From: Rubrivivax sp.
Lineage (GTDB): Bacteria; Pseudomonadota; Gammaproteobacteria; Burkholderiales; Burkholderiaceae_C
Length of the DNA: 64,000 nucleotides
Assembly: GCA_022842595.1 (NCBI GenBank)
Contig: JALHPF010000021.1
Location: forward strand, 1-64,000
Direction of reading: 5' to 3'
Shown here: piece after piece, positions 34,161 through 48,297 of the stretch
Layout: every line of letters starts with the position of its first letter
Numbering within the stretch: position 1 is the stretch's first letter
Position numbers and translations under genes: made by a program
Notes under the pieces: model-generated
The model's database searches: none
What the model saw: only the letters and a program-made list of their open reading frames with translations
What the model was told of the DNA's origin: nothing

Positions 34161-35060
34161 TCAGGCCGTGAGGGGCTCGACGATGATCTTTTCCCCCTCC
34201 AGCCGTACCTGGGCAGGACGCCCCAGGACGTCTGGGGTCAGGGGATGCTCGGTGGTACGGTAGACCCCGGCGATGGACACCAGCTGCGGCTCCAGGCAGG
34301 TGCTGAAGATGCGCGCCGTGGTGTCGCCGCGGGCGCCCGCGATGGCCCGGCCGCGCAGCGGTGCGTAGACGTGGATGCTGCCATCGGCAATGGCTTCGGC
34401 GCCGTGGCTGACGACCGACAGGATGACGAGGTCGCCGCCGCGGGCGTAGACCCGCTGGCCTGAACGCAGCGGTTTGTCGATCACCAGGGCCGGCATGCGC
34501 TGCGCTGCCTGGCCTGCGCTGTCCGGGGCCGGGATCGGCGCTGCTGCGTCCGGCGCTGCGTCCGGCGCTGCGTCCGCCGCTGCAGTCCCGGCGGCGGGGT
34601 CGGTGCGGGCGCGGTCCGTCCCGTCCGGCCCGCCTGCCGTGCCGCCGGCCGTCCCAGAAACGCCGGCAGCAGCCTTGCCTTCGGACTGCGCGGTCTCGCC
34701 AGGCGGAGTCGCTGCCGCAGGCGCAGCCCGCCGCAGCGCCAACGGCACCTCGGCCAGACCGGCATCGCGGGCCGATGCCATCTGCGCGTCGCTGCCGCCT
34801 TGCGCGCCCACTGGCGCCATGCCATGGTGGCGCAGGTGGCCCAGCAGTGCCTGCCAGTCGATCGCGGCGTCGGCCTCGCGCAGGGGGCTCAGGTCGATGA
34901 CCAGGGGCTCCTGCTCGAACAGGCCCGGGGTTTCGGCAAAGCGCTGGTCGAGCGCCAGACGCAGGACAGCGGCATCGGCCACCTGCAGGCGCAAGGCGGT
35001 CAGGGTCCAGACGGTGCTCTTGATGTCGAAGGCAGGGCAGGTCGCGGCGGCGGCAGACAT
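34161..35060 (-). CDS. minC: Septum site-determining protein MinC
   Basis: A 299-residue inhibitor of FtsZ assembly. The N-terminal domain ([16 protein letters not shown] to about residue 105) contacts FtsZ, and the C-terminal beta-helical domain ([36 protein letters not shown]) binds MinD and dimerises. Between them lies an unusually long Ala/Pro/Gly linker of about 80 residues with tandem APD units ([13 protein letters not shown]). E. coli MinC has 231 residues, so most of the extra length is linker. The ATG at 35060 gives the conserved N-terminus. First gene of the min operon. Confidence 0.93.
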   Translation of the reverse strand: MSAAAATCPAFDIKSTVWTLTALRLQVADAAVLRLALDQRFAETPGLFEQEPLVIDLSPLREADAAIDWQALLGHLRHHGMAPVGAQGGSDAQMASARDAGLAEVPLALRRAAPAAATPPGETAQSEGKAAAGVSGTAGGTAGGPDGTDRARTDPAAGTAAADAAPDAAPDAAAPIPAPDSAGQAAQRMPALVIDKPLRSGQRVYARGGDLVILSVVSHGAEAIADGSIHVYAPLRGRAIAGARGDTTARIFSTCLEPQLVSIAGVYRTTEHPLTPDVLGRPAQVRLEGEKIIVEPLTA

Positions 35061-35155
35061 GGGAAGGGACAGGGGCAAGAACAGGGGGCAGCGACAGGGG
35101 CGGCGAACAGGGCAGCGAAATGGGCAGCGAAAGGGACGAGGACAAGACAAGACGA
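35061..35155 (-). promoter_or_regulatory. Pyrimidine-rich repetitive leader upstream of minC
   Basis: In the minC direction the ~95 bases before the start are almost purine-free, built of imperfect repeats such as TTTCGCTGCCC and TTCGCCGCCCC. They contain no ribosome site of standard type. They could be a leader that affects transcription or translation, or a degenerate simple repeat. Confidence 0.4.
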
Positions 35156-35280
35156 TACGGGCCATCGCGACCCAAGAAGCTTCATCCCCTGGGGAAGCGC
35201 CACGCGGGCGGATTGGACCATACGCGCACACCACGGCCGGCCAGCCGGGCGCCGGACAGCTCAGCCCGCGGTGCGCGGGT

Positions 35281-38142
35281 TCAGCCCTCGGGGACCGCCA
35301 GCCCCAGGGTGCCCGGTTCGGCTTCCCGCAGCGCCGTCAGCAAGGCCAGGAGGCGCTGGCGCTGCAGCGCGTCGAGCGCCGGTTCGCCCAGCACCATGGC
35401 GAGCCACCCTGCCGCTGGCGCACGGCCGGCGGGCTGCGCGGTGCGACCTTCCATGGCCTCCTTCAAGGCGCGCAGCTTCAACTGCCTGCGTGCGGCCTGC
35501 CATTCGGGAGCGGCTGGCAGATCGAGCGTAATCTCCAGTTGCAGCAGCAGATCGTCGATGCGGCGTGCTTCGGGCTGCGCCGCCCCGGCGGCCGCTGTGC
35601 TGGCCGGGCTTGCGCTGGCCGCGGGCTGCACGGCTGCTGAGTGCACGGCTGCCGTCCAGGCATCGACCTGCGCTTGCCAGCGCAGGCGCACGGCGTTGGC
35701 CGCCAGGCCGCCGGCGTCGGCGCGGGCCTCGCGGTAGCGCGTTTCGAGCGCCTGGCCGGCGGCGCGCGGCAGCAGTGCGGGGGCCCGCTGCCAGGCGCGA
35801 TCGACGTCGGCCAGCGTGCTTTGAATCTCGCTGGCCGGGGTGTGGGCGCTCAGCGCCTGCAGACGCCCGATGAAGGCCTCGCGTTCTGCAAGCTCAGCGG
35901 CTTGCTCCAGCTCGCGCGACGCAGCTGCAGCGTCGCGCTGCACCCGCACGGCGTCGGTCGCAGTGCGAAAACGCAGCCACAAGGCGTTCTCCACGCCACG
36001 CGCCAAGGGCAGGCTGCGCGCATGTTCCTGCCACTCGGCTTGCAAGGCGCGCAGTTCGCGCTGCAGCTCGCCGCCCTGCAGGGCGCGGCCGTCGGCGAGG
36101 GCCTGCGCGCGCCGGATGAACTGTTCGCGTTCGGCAGCCGCACGCTCGCGCGCCTGGCGCAGCGGCTGTTCGGTGCGGTCCAGCAGCGCCTGCAGGCGCT
36201 GCCCCAGTGGCTGGCGCGCATCGGCCGGTACCGTGTGTTCGATCGGCCCGAGCTGGCGCCAGGCGACCTGGAAGGCATCGAGCTGGCGCGCCAGTTCACG
36301 CCAGTCGGCCTGGCCATTCGCAGTCCCTGCTGCCGGCATGCCGGGGTCGGATGCAGGCAGCGCCAGGGCTTCCAGGCTGTCCAGCAGGCCCTGGCGTGCC
36401 AGCAGGCTCTGCTGGCGTGCAGCCTGCTGCAAGGCGTTCTGCTCAGCCACGGGCTGGTAGGCGGCGGTCAGGGCGTCGTCGAAGCCTTGCCACTGGGCGC
36501 CGCTGGCGCCTTCGCCCAGTTTGTCCAGCGCCTTCCAGCGCATGCGCAAGTCGCGAATCGCCTCTGCATGGGCGCGCAGATCGAGTTTCGGTCGCGGCGA
36601 TGGCCCTGGCTGCCTTGCAGGCCCGGTGCGCCTGGCGCGATGGGGGCCTGGGGCGGTGGCTGAGCCGGGAGCAGCGAAAGGCGAGGGCTCTGCCGTGGGC
36701 GCCATGGCGTCGTCCGATGTTGTCGCATCGACTGGCGACGGAGCAGACGATGGCGCCGCCGGGGCCGGGGCATCCTGCGTGGCTTCGTCGCCATTGGCTG
36801 CAGGCAATGGCTGCTTCGCCCCGTCCTCGTCGGCCCCGGGCGCGGCACCGGGCTCGGCATCTGGCGCGACAGCCTGTTCAGGCGCAAGTGCGGTGCCCAG
36901 CGGCTGCACCAGCCGCGCCAGTGCCTGTGCTTGCCCGATCAGGTCTGCACGCGCCCGTTCGCCGCCCCAGGCCTGCCAGCCCTTCAGGCGCGCTTGCTCT
37001 GCACGCAGCGCCTGCTTGCGGTTGCGCAAGGCCATCGGCCACAGCGTGCCCCTGGCGGCCAGCAATGCGTCAGCGGTTTGCAGATGCTGCTGCAGCTCGG
37101 CGAGCTGGCCTTCAGCCAAGGCAGTGTCGGCTTGCTGCAGCAGGGAATCCAGCTGCTGGCATTGCTCGGCGCTGGCCTTGCTTTCGCGCGCCGGCATGCG
37201 GCCGGAGGCCGGCGGCCTGGCTTGCTCTGGCGCGGTTGCTTCCGTAGCAGGTGAAAGTTCGGGTGAAGCTGAAGGCGCAGTGGCGGGTGGCGGTGCGTCG
37301 ACCAGGGTCCGCGCCGCGTCTGTAGCGTCCAGCAGCTGCGTCAGCTCGGCGGCCAGGGTGGCCGTGGATGCGTTCGCAGGCCGCGTTTGCAGCAAGGCCT
37401 GCGCTTGCTTGCACACGTCGGACAGTGCCGCCTGCGCCTGTTCCTGCGGCTGGCTGCCGGCCGCCGCCACGGCGGCTTGCCAGGTGGGGAGTGAACGCTG
37501 CGTCTGGGCTGTCCAGCGTTGCAGCTGTTGTTCTGCATCGCCGCGTGCGCGCACGGTGCTGTCCAGTTGGCCGCGCAGGGCCGTGAAGGCGGCGTGCTGC
37601 GCAGGGTCCAGCAACGCGGCGGGTAGGGCCTGCCAGTCGCGGTCCATCGCGGCCAGGTAGTTCAGTGGCAGCTGCGGGTCCTGCAGCAGGGCCAGGCCGC
37701 GCTGCAACAGTTGTTCGGCCGCGGCGTGGGCTGTCCGGCGGGAGACGGCCTCGCCCAGCCTGCTCTTGGCCAGGCGGTGCACCTTGCGGTCGCGCGTACG
37801 GAAGGCACGCTCGGCCAGCCGAAGGGCGTCTTCGCCGGCCAGCCCTGCCACGGCAGCGAGCTTGATGTCCAGGCCCGGCGCGCTGCCGGCCAGCTCGAGC
37901 AAGGCCGCGTCGTTGCCCAAGGCTTGCTGCAGACGTCCGGGCCAGTTCTCGGCCTCGCGCGCGGCCGCCTGTTCCGCCTTGGCCCGCGCCTGCGCGGCCT
38001 GTCGCGCAGCCTTGTCTGCTGCGGTGTCCTTGTCGCTGCGCCTGTCGGCGCCCGTCTTGGCAGGGGTGGCTGCGGACGAAGCGCTTGCAGGGGCCATGGT
38101 GCCGGCGGCAGGGTCGCGCTTCTTGAAGAGCCAACTGAACAT
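35281..38142 (-). CDS. DUF349-domain protein
   Basis: A 953-residue cytoplasmic, Ala/Gln/Arg-rich helical protein. The start [14 protein letters not shown] is the conserved N-terminus of this betaproteobacterial family. Several DUF349 repeats (region around [26 protein letters not shown] and [18 protein letters not shown]) form long coiled coils. A low-complexity Ala/Pro segment lies at residues ~470-570. The ATG at 38142 is preferred over an upstream frame. The function is unknown. It lies between gyrB and min, on the same strand. Confidence 0.8.
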   Translation of the reverse strand: MFSWLFKKRDPAAGTMAPASASSAATPAKTGADRRSDKDTAADKAARQAAQARAKAEQAAAREAENWPGRLQQALGNDAALLELAGSAPGLDIKLAAVAGLAGEDALRLAERAFRTRDRKVHRLAKSRLGEAVSRRTAHAAAEQLLQRGLALLQDPQLPLNYLAAMDRDWQALPAALLDPAQHAAFTALRGQLDSTVRARGDAEQQLQRWTAQTQRSLPTWQAAVAAAGSQPQEQAQAALSDVCKQAQALLQTRPANASTATLAAELTQLLDATDAARTLVDAPPPATAPSASPELSPATEATAPEQARPPASGRMPARESKASAEQCQQLDSLLQQADTALAEGQLAELQQHLQTADALLAARGTLWPMALRNRKQALRAEQARLKGWQAWGGERARADLIGQAQALARLVQPLGTALAPEQAVAPDAEPGAAPGADEDGAKQPLPAANGDEATQDAPAPAAPSSAPSPVDATTSDDAMAPTAEPSPFAAPGSATAPGPHRARRTGPARQPGPSPRPKLDLRAHAEAIRDLRMRWKALDKLGEGASGAQWQGFDDALTAAYQPVAEQNALQQAARQQSLLARQGLLDSLEALALPASDPGMPAAGTANGQADWRELARQLDAFQVAWRQLGPIEHTVPADARQPLGQRLQALLDRTEQPLRQARERAAAEREQFIRRAQALADGRALQGGELQRELRALQAEWQEHARSLPLARGVENALWLRFRTATDAVRVQRDAAAASRELEQAAELAEREAFIGRLQALSAHTPASEIQSTLADVDRAWQRAPALLPRAAGQALETRYREARADAGGLAANAVRLRWQAQVDAWTAAVHSAAVQPAASASPASTAAAGAAQPEARRIDDLLLQLEITLDLPAAPEWQAARRQLKLRALKEAMEGRTAQPAGRAPAAGWLAMVLGEPALDALQRQRLLALLTALREAEPGTLGLAVPEG

Positions 38143-38460
38143 GGTGTCGTGGTCGAAGCGTGCGGGAATTTTCGGGGGTGCGATGGCTGCGATTGGGCAC
38201 CCACCGCAGGCATCACGGTCAGAACGAAGCTGTGGGATCGGCACGCGAGCCACGTCCCGTCTCTGGCCGCGCTCGAAGGGCTCGGCCACCCGACCCTTGA
38301 GTTGCTACGGTATGTGCCTTTCGGCTGCGACGGTTTGCAGGTACCACAAGGGCCTAGACCTCACTCGAAATCCAGGCCAGTCGCAACAACTAGCTCCTGC
38401 CAGTCGCAAACTTGTGGCGGGAGTCGCAACTAATTTGGCGCCCTACGGACATCAACAGCT
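38143..38460. other. Spacer between gyrB and DUF349 gene with repeats
   Basis: There is no gene in these 318 bases. They should hold the end of gyrB transcription and the promoter for the DUF349 gene. The gyrB-proximal part holds three direct repeats (separate entry). The rest shows no clear hairpin with a T run. Confidence 0.5.
38378..38430. repeat. Three direct repeats of AGTCGCAA
   Basis: CAGTCGCAAC (38378-38387), CAGTCGCAAA (38401-38410) and GAGTCGCAAC (38421-38430) lie at 23 and 20 base steps just beyond the gyrB stop. Repeated short direct repeats in such a setting resemble the multiple terminal repeats of IS21-type elements, or a cluster of regulator sites. No transposase gene is present. 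Confidence 0.5.
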
Positions 38461-42173
<3,713 letters not shown>

Positions 42174-42407
42174 GTCTTCCTCTTTTTTAAAAGGTAGTAG
42201 CCGTAGTAGAGCGCCACTTCTTCTGGGGACAAGTCCATTTTCGCCTGTTCCATCAACGGCTTAGGAAACCGACAAGCCTGTGGGCGCAGGGCTGTTGCTG
42301 GTGCACGCGGAAATGAACAACTCGGGGCCGGGCGTCGGGCCGGTGGATAAGCCGGGTGTTGTGCCAGTCTTTTCCACAGACTTCACGGGCGGCTGAAAGG
42401 GCAGTGT
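42174..42407. other. oriC: dnaA-dnaN spacer, candidate chromosomal origin
   Basis: A gene-free 234 bases. An AT-rich tract with TCTTTTTTAAAAGG (around 42181-42194) lies against dnaN and could be the unwinding element. DnaA-box-like sites with one mismatch to TTATCCACA are GGTGGATAA (42342-42350) and TTTTCCACA (42370-42378). Fewer boxes than a typical origin are seen, so the origin may extend to the other side of dnaA, where a perfect box exists. Confidence 0.5.
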
Positions 42408-43925
42408 TCAACCCTTCAGCGTCTGTTCCAGCACGTGCAGCTGCTGGTTCAGTTCGGTGTTGGTACGGCGTTCCTCGCCGATCTTGCGCACGGCGTGCAG
42501 CACCGTGGTGTGGTCGCGGCCGCCGAACAGTTCACCGATCTCGGGCAGGCTCTTCTTCGTCATGTCCTTGGCAAGGTACATGGCAATCTGGCGCGGCCGG
42601 GCAATGCTGGCCGGGCGCTTCTTGCTGTACATGTCGGCGATCTTGATCTTGTAGAAGTCGGCCACGGTCTTCTGGATGTTCTCGACGCTGATCTGCCGGT
42701 TCTGGATGCTCAGCAGGTCTTTCAATGCCTCGCGCGCCAGGGTGATGGTGATGTCCTTGTGGCTGAAGCGGCTGTAGGCCAGCACCTTGCGCAGCGCTCC
42801 TTCCAGTTCGCGCACGTTGGCACGTACGTTCTTGGCGATGAAGAAAGCCACGTCTTCGGGCATCTCGGTCACTTCGGCCTTGGCCTTGGCAATCAGGATG
42901 GCCACGCGCATTTCCAGCTCGGGCGGTTCGATGGCGACCGTCAGGCCGGCGTCGAAGCGGCTGGTGAGGCGTTCGTCGATGTCCACCAGCCCCTTGGGGT
43001 AGGTGTCGCTGGTCATGATGATGTGGGCCTTCTTCGCCAGCAGGGCTTCGAAGGCGTTGAAGAATTCTTCCTGGGTGCGGTCCTTGCCGGCGAAGAACTG
43101 GACGTCGTCGATGAGCAGCAGGTCCAGGTTGTGGTACTTCGCCTTCAGTTCGTCGAAGGTCTTGCGCTGGTAGTTCTTGACGACGTCGCTGATGAACTGT
43201 TCGGCGTGCAGGTACAGCACGCGCGCCTGCGGGTTGTCTTTCAGCAGCGCGTTGCCCACGGCATGCACGAGGTGGGTCTTGCCCAGGCCGACGCCGCCGT
43301 AGATGAACAGCGGGTTGTACATGGCGCCGGGGGCACCGGCCACATGCAGCGCGGCGGTGCGCGCCATCTGGTTGGCGCGGCCGGCCACCAGGTTGTCGAA
43401 GGTCAGCGCCGTGTTCAGGCGGTGGGTGGTGGCCGCAGGCGGCAGGGGTCGCAGGCCAGCATAGCCAGGTGCGCCGGCCGGCCCTGCGCCCCGGCTGCCT
43501 GGCTGATGGGGCAAACGCAGCGCAGCAGCGGCCTGCTGGCCAGCCCCTGGGGTGTTCATGCCAGCGGGGTGGCCCAGGCTGGTACTGGTTCGGGCAAGGC
43601 CAGGTGCGGCGTTCAAGAGCGTCGCGCTTTCCAGGCGCGGCGCCAGGCTCAGTTCCAGCTGCACGGGGTGGCCTGCCAGTTCCGACAGCACGGCTTCGAT
43701 GCGGCCGGCGTATTGCGCACGGATCCAGTCCAGCTTGAAGCGGTTGGGCACACGCACGCACACCCGTTCAGGCAGGGCTGCGACTTCAGCGCCGCTGGCG
43801 GTGGCAATTTCAACGGCGGGTTCCGCCGAAAGGGGCCGGATCCAGGTGTTGAACTGGTGTTCCGGCAACTCGGCAGCCAGGCGCTCGCAGCCCTGCCGCC
43901 ACAGATCTAGGCTCATTGTGGACAT
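42408..43925 (-). CDS. dnaA: Chromosomal replication initiator DnaA
   Basis: A 505-residue AAA+ initiator. Domain I runs from [20 protein letters not shown] to about residue 90, and a long variable linker follows with Gly/Ala/Pro. The AAA+ domain has Walker [10 protein letters not shown] and Walker [11 protein letters not shown]. Domain IV carries the DNA-binding signature [15 protein letters not shown]. The ATG at 43925 is preferred, with an ATG at 43916 possible. A perfect DnaA box lies 53 bases upstream, pointing to autoregulation. It leads dnaA-dnaN-gyrB. Confidence 0.96.
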   Translation of the reverse strand: MSTMSLDLWRQGCERLAAELPEHQFNTWIRPLSAEPAVEIATASGAEVAALPERVCVRVPNRFKLDWIRAQYAGRIEAVLSELAGHPVQLELSLAPRLESATLLNAAPGLARTSTSLGHPAGMNTPGAGQQAAAALRLPHQPGSRGAGPAGAPGYAGLRPLPPAATTHRLNTALTFDNLVAGRANQMARTAALHVAGAPGAMYNPLFIYGGVGLGKTHLVHAVGNALLKDNPQARVLYLHAEQFISDVVKNYQRKTFDELKAKYHNLDLLLIDDVQFFAGKDRTQEEFFNAFEALLAKKAHIIMTSDTYPKGLVDIDERLTSRFDAGLTVAIEPPELEMRVAILIAKAKAEVTEMPEDVAFFIAKNVRANVRELEGALRKVLAYSRFSHKDITITLAREALKDLLSIQNRQISVENIQKTVADFYKIKIADMYSKKRPASIARPRQIAMYLAKDMTKKSLPEIGELFGGRDHTTVLHAVRKIGEERRTNTELNQQLHVLEQTLKG

Positions 43926-43977
43926 CTTCTTTGTGGAGCCGCCGGAAACCACGTCCCTCGCAGTCGGCGGACCGTAG

Positions 43978-43986
43978 TTATCCACA
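43978..43986 (+). promoter_or_regulatory. DnaA box upstream of dnaA
   Basis: TTATCCACA, the perfect consensus, lies in the dnaA-rpmH spacer, 53 bases upstream of the dnaA start. It may serve dnaA autoregulation or the origin itself. Confidence 0.75.
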
Positions 43987-44120
43987 CATTCGCGCCGGCC
44001 GTCAAGGCCTGTTTTTCAGACCGACCTGCGGGAACCTTGAGCGACCCGCCAGGGAACAAGTTTGACCGCCTGGTCGTTTCTTGCTGTAATCGAGGGTTTC
44101 CCGCAAAACCAATCACTCCC

Positions 44121-44255
44121 ATGAAGCGCACCTACCAAGCCTCGAAGATCCGCCGTGCCCGCACCCACGGGTTCCTCGTGCGCATGAAAACGCGTGGCGG
44201 CCGCGCCGTCATCAACGCACGCCGTGCCAAGGGCCGCAAGCGCCTGGCTGTCTAA
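44121..44255 (+). CDS. rpmH: 50S ribosomal protein L34
   Basis: A 44-residue ribosomal protein with the classical sequence [18 protein letters not shown] then [20 protein letters not shown] and RKRLAV. It is bound at the large subunit. The divergent placement to dnaA and the following rnpA gene is the standard bacterial origin order. The coding frame starts at 44121 after TCACTCCC; no strong ribosome site is seen. Confidence 0.98.
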   Translation: MKRTYQASKIRRARTHGFLVRMKTRGGRAVINARRAKGRKRLAV

Positions 44256-44323
44256 AGCAGCCCCGGCCGCGGCACCGGGTGGCGGGTCTCGACAACCCAG
44301 CGGCCACCCCGTGCCAGCCCACC

Positions 44324-44803
44324 ATGATCAGTCGTCTCGTGCAGTCCGCCGACTTCGAACGTGTGCTCTCGGCACCGTCACGGTCGCGGAGTGCTCACTT
44401 CGCCTTGCACCATCTGGCGCAAGGGCCTTTGCCTGTTCGCAAGCCGGCTGGCAAAGCGGTCGTCCCAAGCTTGGCCACAGACTTATCCACAGGCTTGGTG
44501 CCGGCGAACCCCCTGCCTGTGGATGACTCGCCTTCCGGGCACTGGCTGGGCTGTGTCGTTCCGAAGCGCCATGCCAAGCGTGCGGTCACGCGCAACCTGC
44601 TGAAACGACAGATCCGCGCGGTGTTCGCGCGGCATGCCGCCCAGCTGCCCGCCGGGCAATGGCTGGTGCGCCTGCGTTCGCCATTTGCGGCGACGCAATT
44701 CGTTTCTGCCCGCTCCGAAGCCCTGGCCCAGGCCGCCCGTGGTGAACTCGAACAACTTCTGGCCCGGGCCGGCGCGACGGCACTACCGCCGGTGCGGGCA
44801 TGA
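44324..44803 (+). CDS. rnpA: Ribonuclease P protein component
   Basis: A 159-residue protein subunit of RNase P, which trims the 5' leader of pre-tRNAs. The RNR signature region is GCVVPKRHAKRAVTRNLLKRQIRAVF, and the N-terminal SADFERVLSAPSRSRSAHFALHHL is typical. An insert of about 30 residues (RKPAGKAVVPSLATDLSTG ... DDSPSGHW) is common to Burkholderiales. It contains LSTG encoded by a perfect DnaA box. The ATG at 44324 follows 68 bases after rpmH; the yidD start overlaps its stop by four bases. Confidence 0.93.
   Translation: MISRLVQSADFERVLSAPSRSRSAHFALHHLAQGPLPVRKPAGKAVVPSLATDLSTGLVPANPLPVDDSPSGHWLGCVVPKRHAKRAVTRNLLKRQIRAVFARHAAQLPAGQWLVRLRSPFAATQFVSARSEALAQAARGELEQLLARAGATALPPVRA
44483..44491 (+). 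promoter_or_regulatory. Perfect DnaA box inside rnpA
   Basis: TTATCCACA within the rnpA insert, encoding Leu-Ser-Thr. A second site with one mismatch, TGTGGATGA, lies at 44518-44526 in the opposite orientation. Together with the box at 43978 they may form part of the origin or titrate DnaA. Confidence 0.6.
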
Positions 44804-45099
44804 AGGAACAGCTGGTCAACGCGCCCCGGGACGGCCTCGTGCTGCTCGTGCGTGGCTACCGCCTGCTGCTGAAGCCCTGGCTGGGCAATGCCTGTCGTTT
44901 CGAGCCCACCTGCTCTGCCTACACCTTGCAGGCCCTGCAGCAGCATGGGGCCTGGCGCGGCTTGGCCCTGGGGGGCTGGCGGGTGATGCGTTGTCATCCC
45001 TGGTGTCACGGGGGACATGACCCTGTGCCGGCACACTTCCTGTCGTCCGCTCCACCCCATTCATCTGCCCCGCCAGTTTCTCCCCGGACCCCTCCATGA
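44800..45099 (+). CDS. yidD: Membrane insertion efficiency factor YidD
   Basis: A 99-residue protein aiding insertion of inner-membrane proteins with YidC. The core LLVRGYRLLLKPWLGNACRFEPTCSAYTLQAL and GGWRVMRCHPWCHGGHDPVP is the family signature with its conserved cysteines. A proline-rich tail follows. The ATG overlaps rnpA's stop (ATGA) and its own stop overlaps yidC's start, showing tight coupling across the operon. Confidence 0.93.
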   Translation: MKEQLVNAPRDGLVLLVRGYRLLLKPWLGNACRFEPTCSAYTLQALQQHGAWRGLALGGWRVMRCHPWCHGGHDPVPAHFLSSAPPHSSAPPVSPRTPP

Positions 45100-46802
45100 C
45101 CGATATGCGCCGCACCCTGCTCTGGGTGGTTTTCACGATGTCCCTGGTCTTGCTGTGGGACGCCTGGCAGAAACACACCGGCCAGCCGTCGATGTTCGGC
45201 GGCGCCAGCCGGCCTGCCGCCACTGCCGGTGCTGCGCCAGGTGCCGTGGCCACGGCGCCTGGCGCACTGCCTGCACCCGCCGCGGCCGTCCCCGGGCCTG
45301 CGGGGGCTGCCGCATTGCCCGGCGTGCCGGCAACGGCCGCGGCCCTGCCGCAGAGCGAACAGGTGGTCGTGACCACCGACGCCCTGAAGGCCACCTTCGA
45401 CAGCCAGGGCGGCACCCTGGTGCGCCTGGAACTGCTGGGCTACCGCGACCACAACCGCAAGGACAGCAACGTCGTGTTGCTCGATCAGTCGGCCAAGCGC
45501 CTGTACGTGGCGCAGACGGGTCTGGTCACGTCGCAGGCCGGTGTGCAGCTGCCCAACCACCAGACGACCATGACCGTAGTGCCGGGCGACCGCAACCTGG
45601 CCGCCGGCGCCAACGAGATCAGCGTGCGCTTCGAGTCGCCGGCCATCGACGGCCGCAAGCTGGCCAAGACCTACACCCTGCGCCGTGGCCAGTTCACGGT
45701 GGGCGTGAAGCATGAATTCACCAACGAGTCGGCCGCGCCGGTGACGCCGCAGCTGTACCTGCAGCTGGCCCGCGACGGGACGCCGCCCGAAGGTGAGAGC
45801 GCCTTCTACTTCACCTTCACCGGCCCGGCCATGTACACCGAGGCCAGCAAGTTCAAGAAGATCGACTTCAAGGACATCGCCAAGGGCAACGTCACCATGG
45901 ACAAGACCGCCGACAACGGCTGGGTCGGCATGGTGCAGCACTACTTCGCCTCGGCCTGGCTGCTGCAGGGCACACAGCCACGCGAGTTCCGCACCGCCTA
46001 CATTCCTGCGGCCGGCGGCTTGCCCGAGCACTACACCATCGCCATGGTGGTGCCGCTGGGCGAAGTGGCGCCCGGGGCGACGCAGGTGCATGAATCGACG
46101 CTGTTTGCCGGCCCGCAGGAAGAAAACAAGCTGGCCGCACTGGCCCCGGGCCTGGAACTGGTGAAGGACTACGGCTGGCTCACCATCCTGTCCAAGCCGC
46201 TCTTCTGGCTGCTGACGCAGCTGCATGGCTTCCTGGGCAACTGGGGCTGGGCCATCGTCGCGCTCGTGGTCGTGCTCAAGGCGGCGTTCTACTGGCTCAA
46301 CGCCAGTGCCTATCGCAGCATGGGCAAGATGAAGGCGATCACGCCGAAGATCACCGAGATGCGCGAAAGGCTGAAGGACAAGCCGCAGCAGATGCAGCAG
46401 GAGATGATGAAGATCTACCGCGAGGAAAAGGTCAACCCGCTCGGCGGTTGCCTGCCCATCCTCGTGCAGATGCCCTTCTTCATTGCGCTGTACTGGGTGC
46501 TGCTTTCCAGTGTGGAAATGCGAAACGCGCCGTGGATCGGCTGGATCACCGACCTGTCGGACAAGGACCCCTGGTTCATCCTGCCGGTGCTGATGACGCT
46601 GTCGTCGCTGCTGCAGGTGTGGCTGAACCCGACCCCACCCGACCCGATGCAGGCCAAGCTGATGTGGTTCATGCCGCTGGCCTTCGGCTTCATGTTCTTC
46701 TTCTTCCCGGCCGGTCTGGTGCTGTACTGGCTGACGAACAACCTGCTGTCGATCGCGCAGCAGTGGTTCATCAACAAGCAGCTGGGCGTACTGGGCAAGT
46801 AG
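45096..46802 (+). CDS. yidC: Membrane protein insertase YidC
   Basis: A 568-residue inner-membrane insertase. The N-terminal anchor (RRTLLWVVFTMSLVLLWDAW) is followed by an Ala/Pro-rich linker (residues ~40-80), the large periplasmic domain (to about residue 350), and the conserved insertase core beginning WLLTQLHGFLGNWGWAIVALVV, with NPLGGCLPILVQMPFFIALYWVL and IAQQWFINKQLG. The length is that of Gram-negative YidC. The ATG at 45096 overlaps the yidD stop. Confidence 0.97.
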   Translation: MTDMRRTLLWVVFTMSLVLLWDAWQKHTGQPSMFGGASRPAATAGAAPGAVATAPGALPAPAAAVPGPAGAAALPGVPATAAALPQSEQVVVTTDALKATFDSQGGTLVRLELLGYRDHNRKDSNVVLLDQSAKRLYVAQTGLVTSQAGVQLPNHQTTMTVVPGDRNLAAGANEISVRFESPAIDGRKLAKTYTLRRGQFTVGVKHEFTNESAAPVTPQLYLQLARDGTPPEGESAFYFTFTGPAMYTEASKFKKIDFKDIAKGNVTMDKTADNGWVGMVQHYFASAWLLQGTQPREFRTAYIPAAGGLPEHYTIAMVVPLGEVAPGATQVHESTLFAGPQEENKLAALAPGLELVKDYGWLTILSKPLFWLLTQLHGFLGNWGWAIVALVVVLKAAFYWLNASAYRSMGKMKAITPKITEMRERLKDKPQQMQQEMMKIYREEKVNPLGGCLPILVQMPFFIALYWVLLSSVEMRNAPWIGWITDLSDKDPWFILPVLMTLSSLLQVWLNPTPPDPMQAKLMWFMPLAFGFMFFFFPAGLVLYWLTNNLLSIAQQWFINKQLGVLGK

Positions 46803-46833
46803 CTGCGAGCCCGCCAATGAACGGCTGACGGCC

Positions 46834-48297
46834 ATGGGCCCGCTGGACCTGGTCGTCATCGCCGTCTACCTGGGCGCCAGCCTGGCGCTGGCGCTGTGGA
46901 TGCGCGAACGCGCGCGCAATGCCGACGACTATTTCCTCGGCGCGCGCGACCTGCCGGCGTGGGCCGTGATGCTGAGCATCGTGGCCACCGAAACCTCGGC
47001 GCTCACCGTCATCTCGGTGCCGGGCATCGCCGCACGTGGCGACTTCACCTTCCTGCAGCTGGCCCTGGGCTACCTCGTCGGCCGCATCGGCGTGGCGCTG
47101 TGGCTGCTGCCGGGCTACTTCAGCGGCGGCCAGCAGACCGCCTACGAACGTTTGCAGACGCGGTTCGGCGCGCCGACGCGGCAGATGTTGTCGGGCGTGT
47201 TCCTGTGCACCCGTTTCCTGGCCGATGGCGTGCGCATCTATGCCGGGGCCATTCCACTGGCGCTGCTGACGGGCTGGGACCTGAGCACCGCCATCGTGCT
47301 GATGAGCCTGGTGACGCTGGCCTACACCTTCGTCGGCGGGCTGCGCTCGGTGGTCTGGGCCGACGCGCTGCAGCTGGCGGTGTACGTGGCCGGCGGCGTG
47401 TTCGCGCTGCTCCTGGCGGTGAAGATGGCGGGGGGCTGGGGTGACGCCTGGGCCCGTGCCGACGCTGCCGGCAAACTGAGGCTTTTCGACTTCCAGCTGT
47501 CGCTGACGGCGCCGCTGACGCTGCTGGGCGGGCTGGTGGGTGGCGCTCTGCTGTCGGCGGCCAGCCACGGAACCGACCACATCATCGTGCAGCGGCTGCT
47601 GGCCACACGCGGGCTGCGCGCCGCGCGCTGGGCGCTGGTGGGTTCGGGCGTGCTCGTGATGGCGCAGTTTGCATTGTTCCTGGGCATCGGCACGGCGCTG
47701 TGGGCAGCGGGCCAGGCGCCTGAAGGGCAGGCCGGCGACACCCTGTTCCCGCAATTCATCGTGCAGCACCTGCCGGCCGGTGTGGCCGGGTTGATGATGG
47801 CCGGCATCCTGGCCGCGGCGATGAGCACCATCAGCTCTTCGATCAGTGCGCTGGCCTCGTCGGCCACACACGACCTGTACGCGCCCTGGGCCGGCAAGAC
47901 CAGCGTGCACGACGGCGCGCACCTGCTGCGTGCCGGCCGTGCCTTCACGCTGCTGTGGGGCGTGCTGCTGACCGCGGCTGCGCTGGGCTTCCAGGCCGTG
48001 GCCACGGGCCGGGACACGCCGGTGGTGGTGCTGGCGCTGTCGATTGCCTCGGTGACCTATGGCGCCCTGCTCGGCAGCTATGTGCTGGCGGGCTGGCCGG
48101 GGACGCTGGGCAGGCGGGTGGACGGGCGGGCCGTCGTCGGCGGCGTGGTGCTGAGCCTGTTGGCGATGGCCTTCGTGGTGTTCGGCACGCGCCTGGCCTT
48201 CCCCTGGTTCGTGCCGCTCGGAACGGCCCTGACGGTGGCGGTGGCGCTGGGGCTGGCGACAATCCGGCGCCATGACACTGCCCTGCGCACATCGTGA
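46834..48297 (+). CDS. Sodium:solute symporter (SSS family)
   Basis: A 487-residue membrane transporter of about 13 helices. The family pattern is clear: [20 protein letters not shown], the motif [33 protein letters not shown] near the N-terminus, and [22 protein letters not shown] in the C-terminal half, which holds the sodium-site serines. The solute is unknown. It is inserted between yidC and mnmE, as in several Burkholderiales, and its stop overlaps the GTG start of mnmE by four bases. Confidence 0.85.
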   Translation: MGPLDLVVIAVYLGASLALALWMRERARNADDYFLGARDLPAWAVMLSIVATETSALTVISVPGIAARGDFTFLQLALGYLVGRIGVALWLLPGYFSGGQQTAYERLQTRFGAPTRQMLSGVFLCTRFLADGVRIYAGAIPLALLTGWDLSTAIVLMSLVTLAYTFVGGLRSVVWADALQLAVYVAGGVFALLLAVKMAGGWGDAWARADAAGKLRLFDFQLSLTAPLTLLGGLVGGALLSAASHGTDHIIVQRLLATRGLRAARWALVGSGVLVMAQFALFLGIGTALWAAGQAPEGQAGDTLFPQFIVQHLPAGVAGLMMAGILAAAMSTISSSISALASSATHDLYAPWAGKTSVHDGAHLLRAGRAFTLLWGVLLTAAALGFQAVATGRDTPVVVLALSIASVTYGALLGSYVLAGWPGTLGRRVDGRAVVGGVVLSLLAMAFVVFGTRLAFPWFVPLGTALTVAVALGLATIRRHDTALRTS

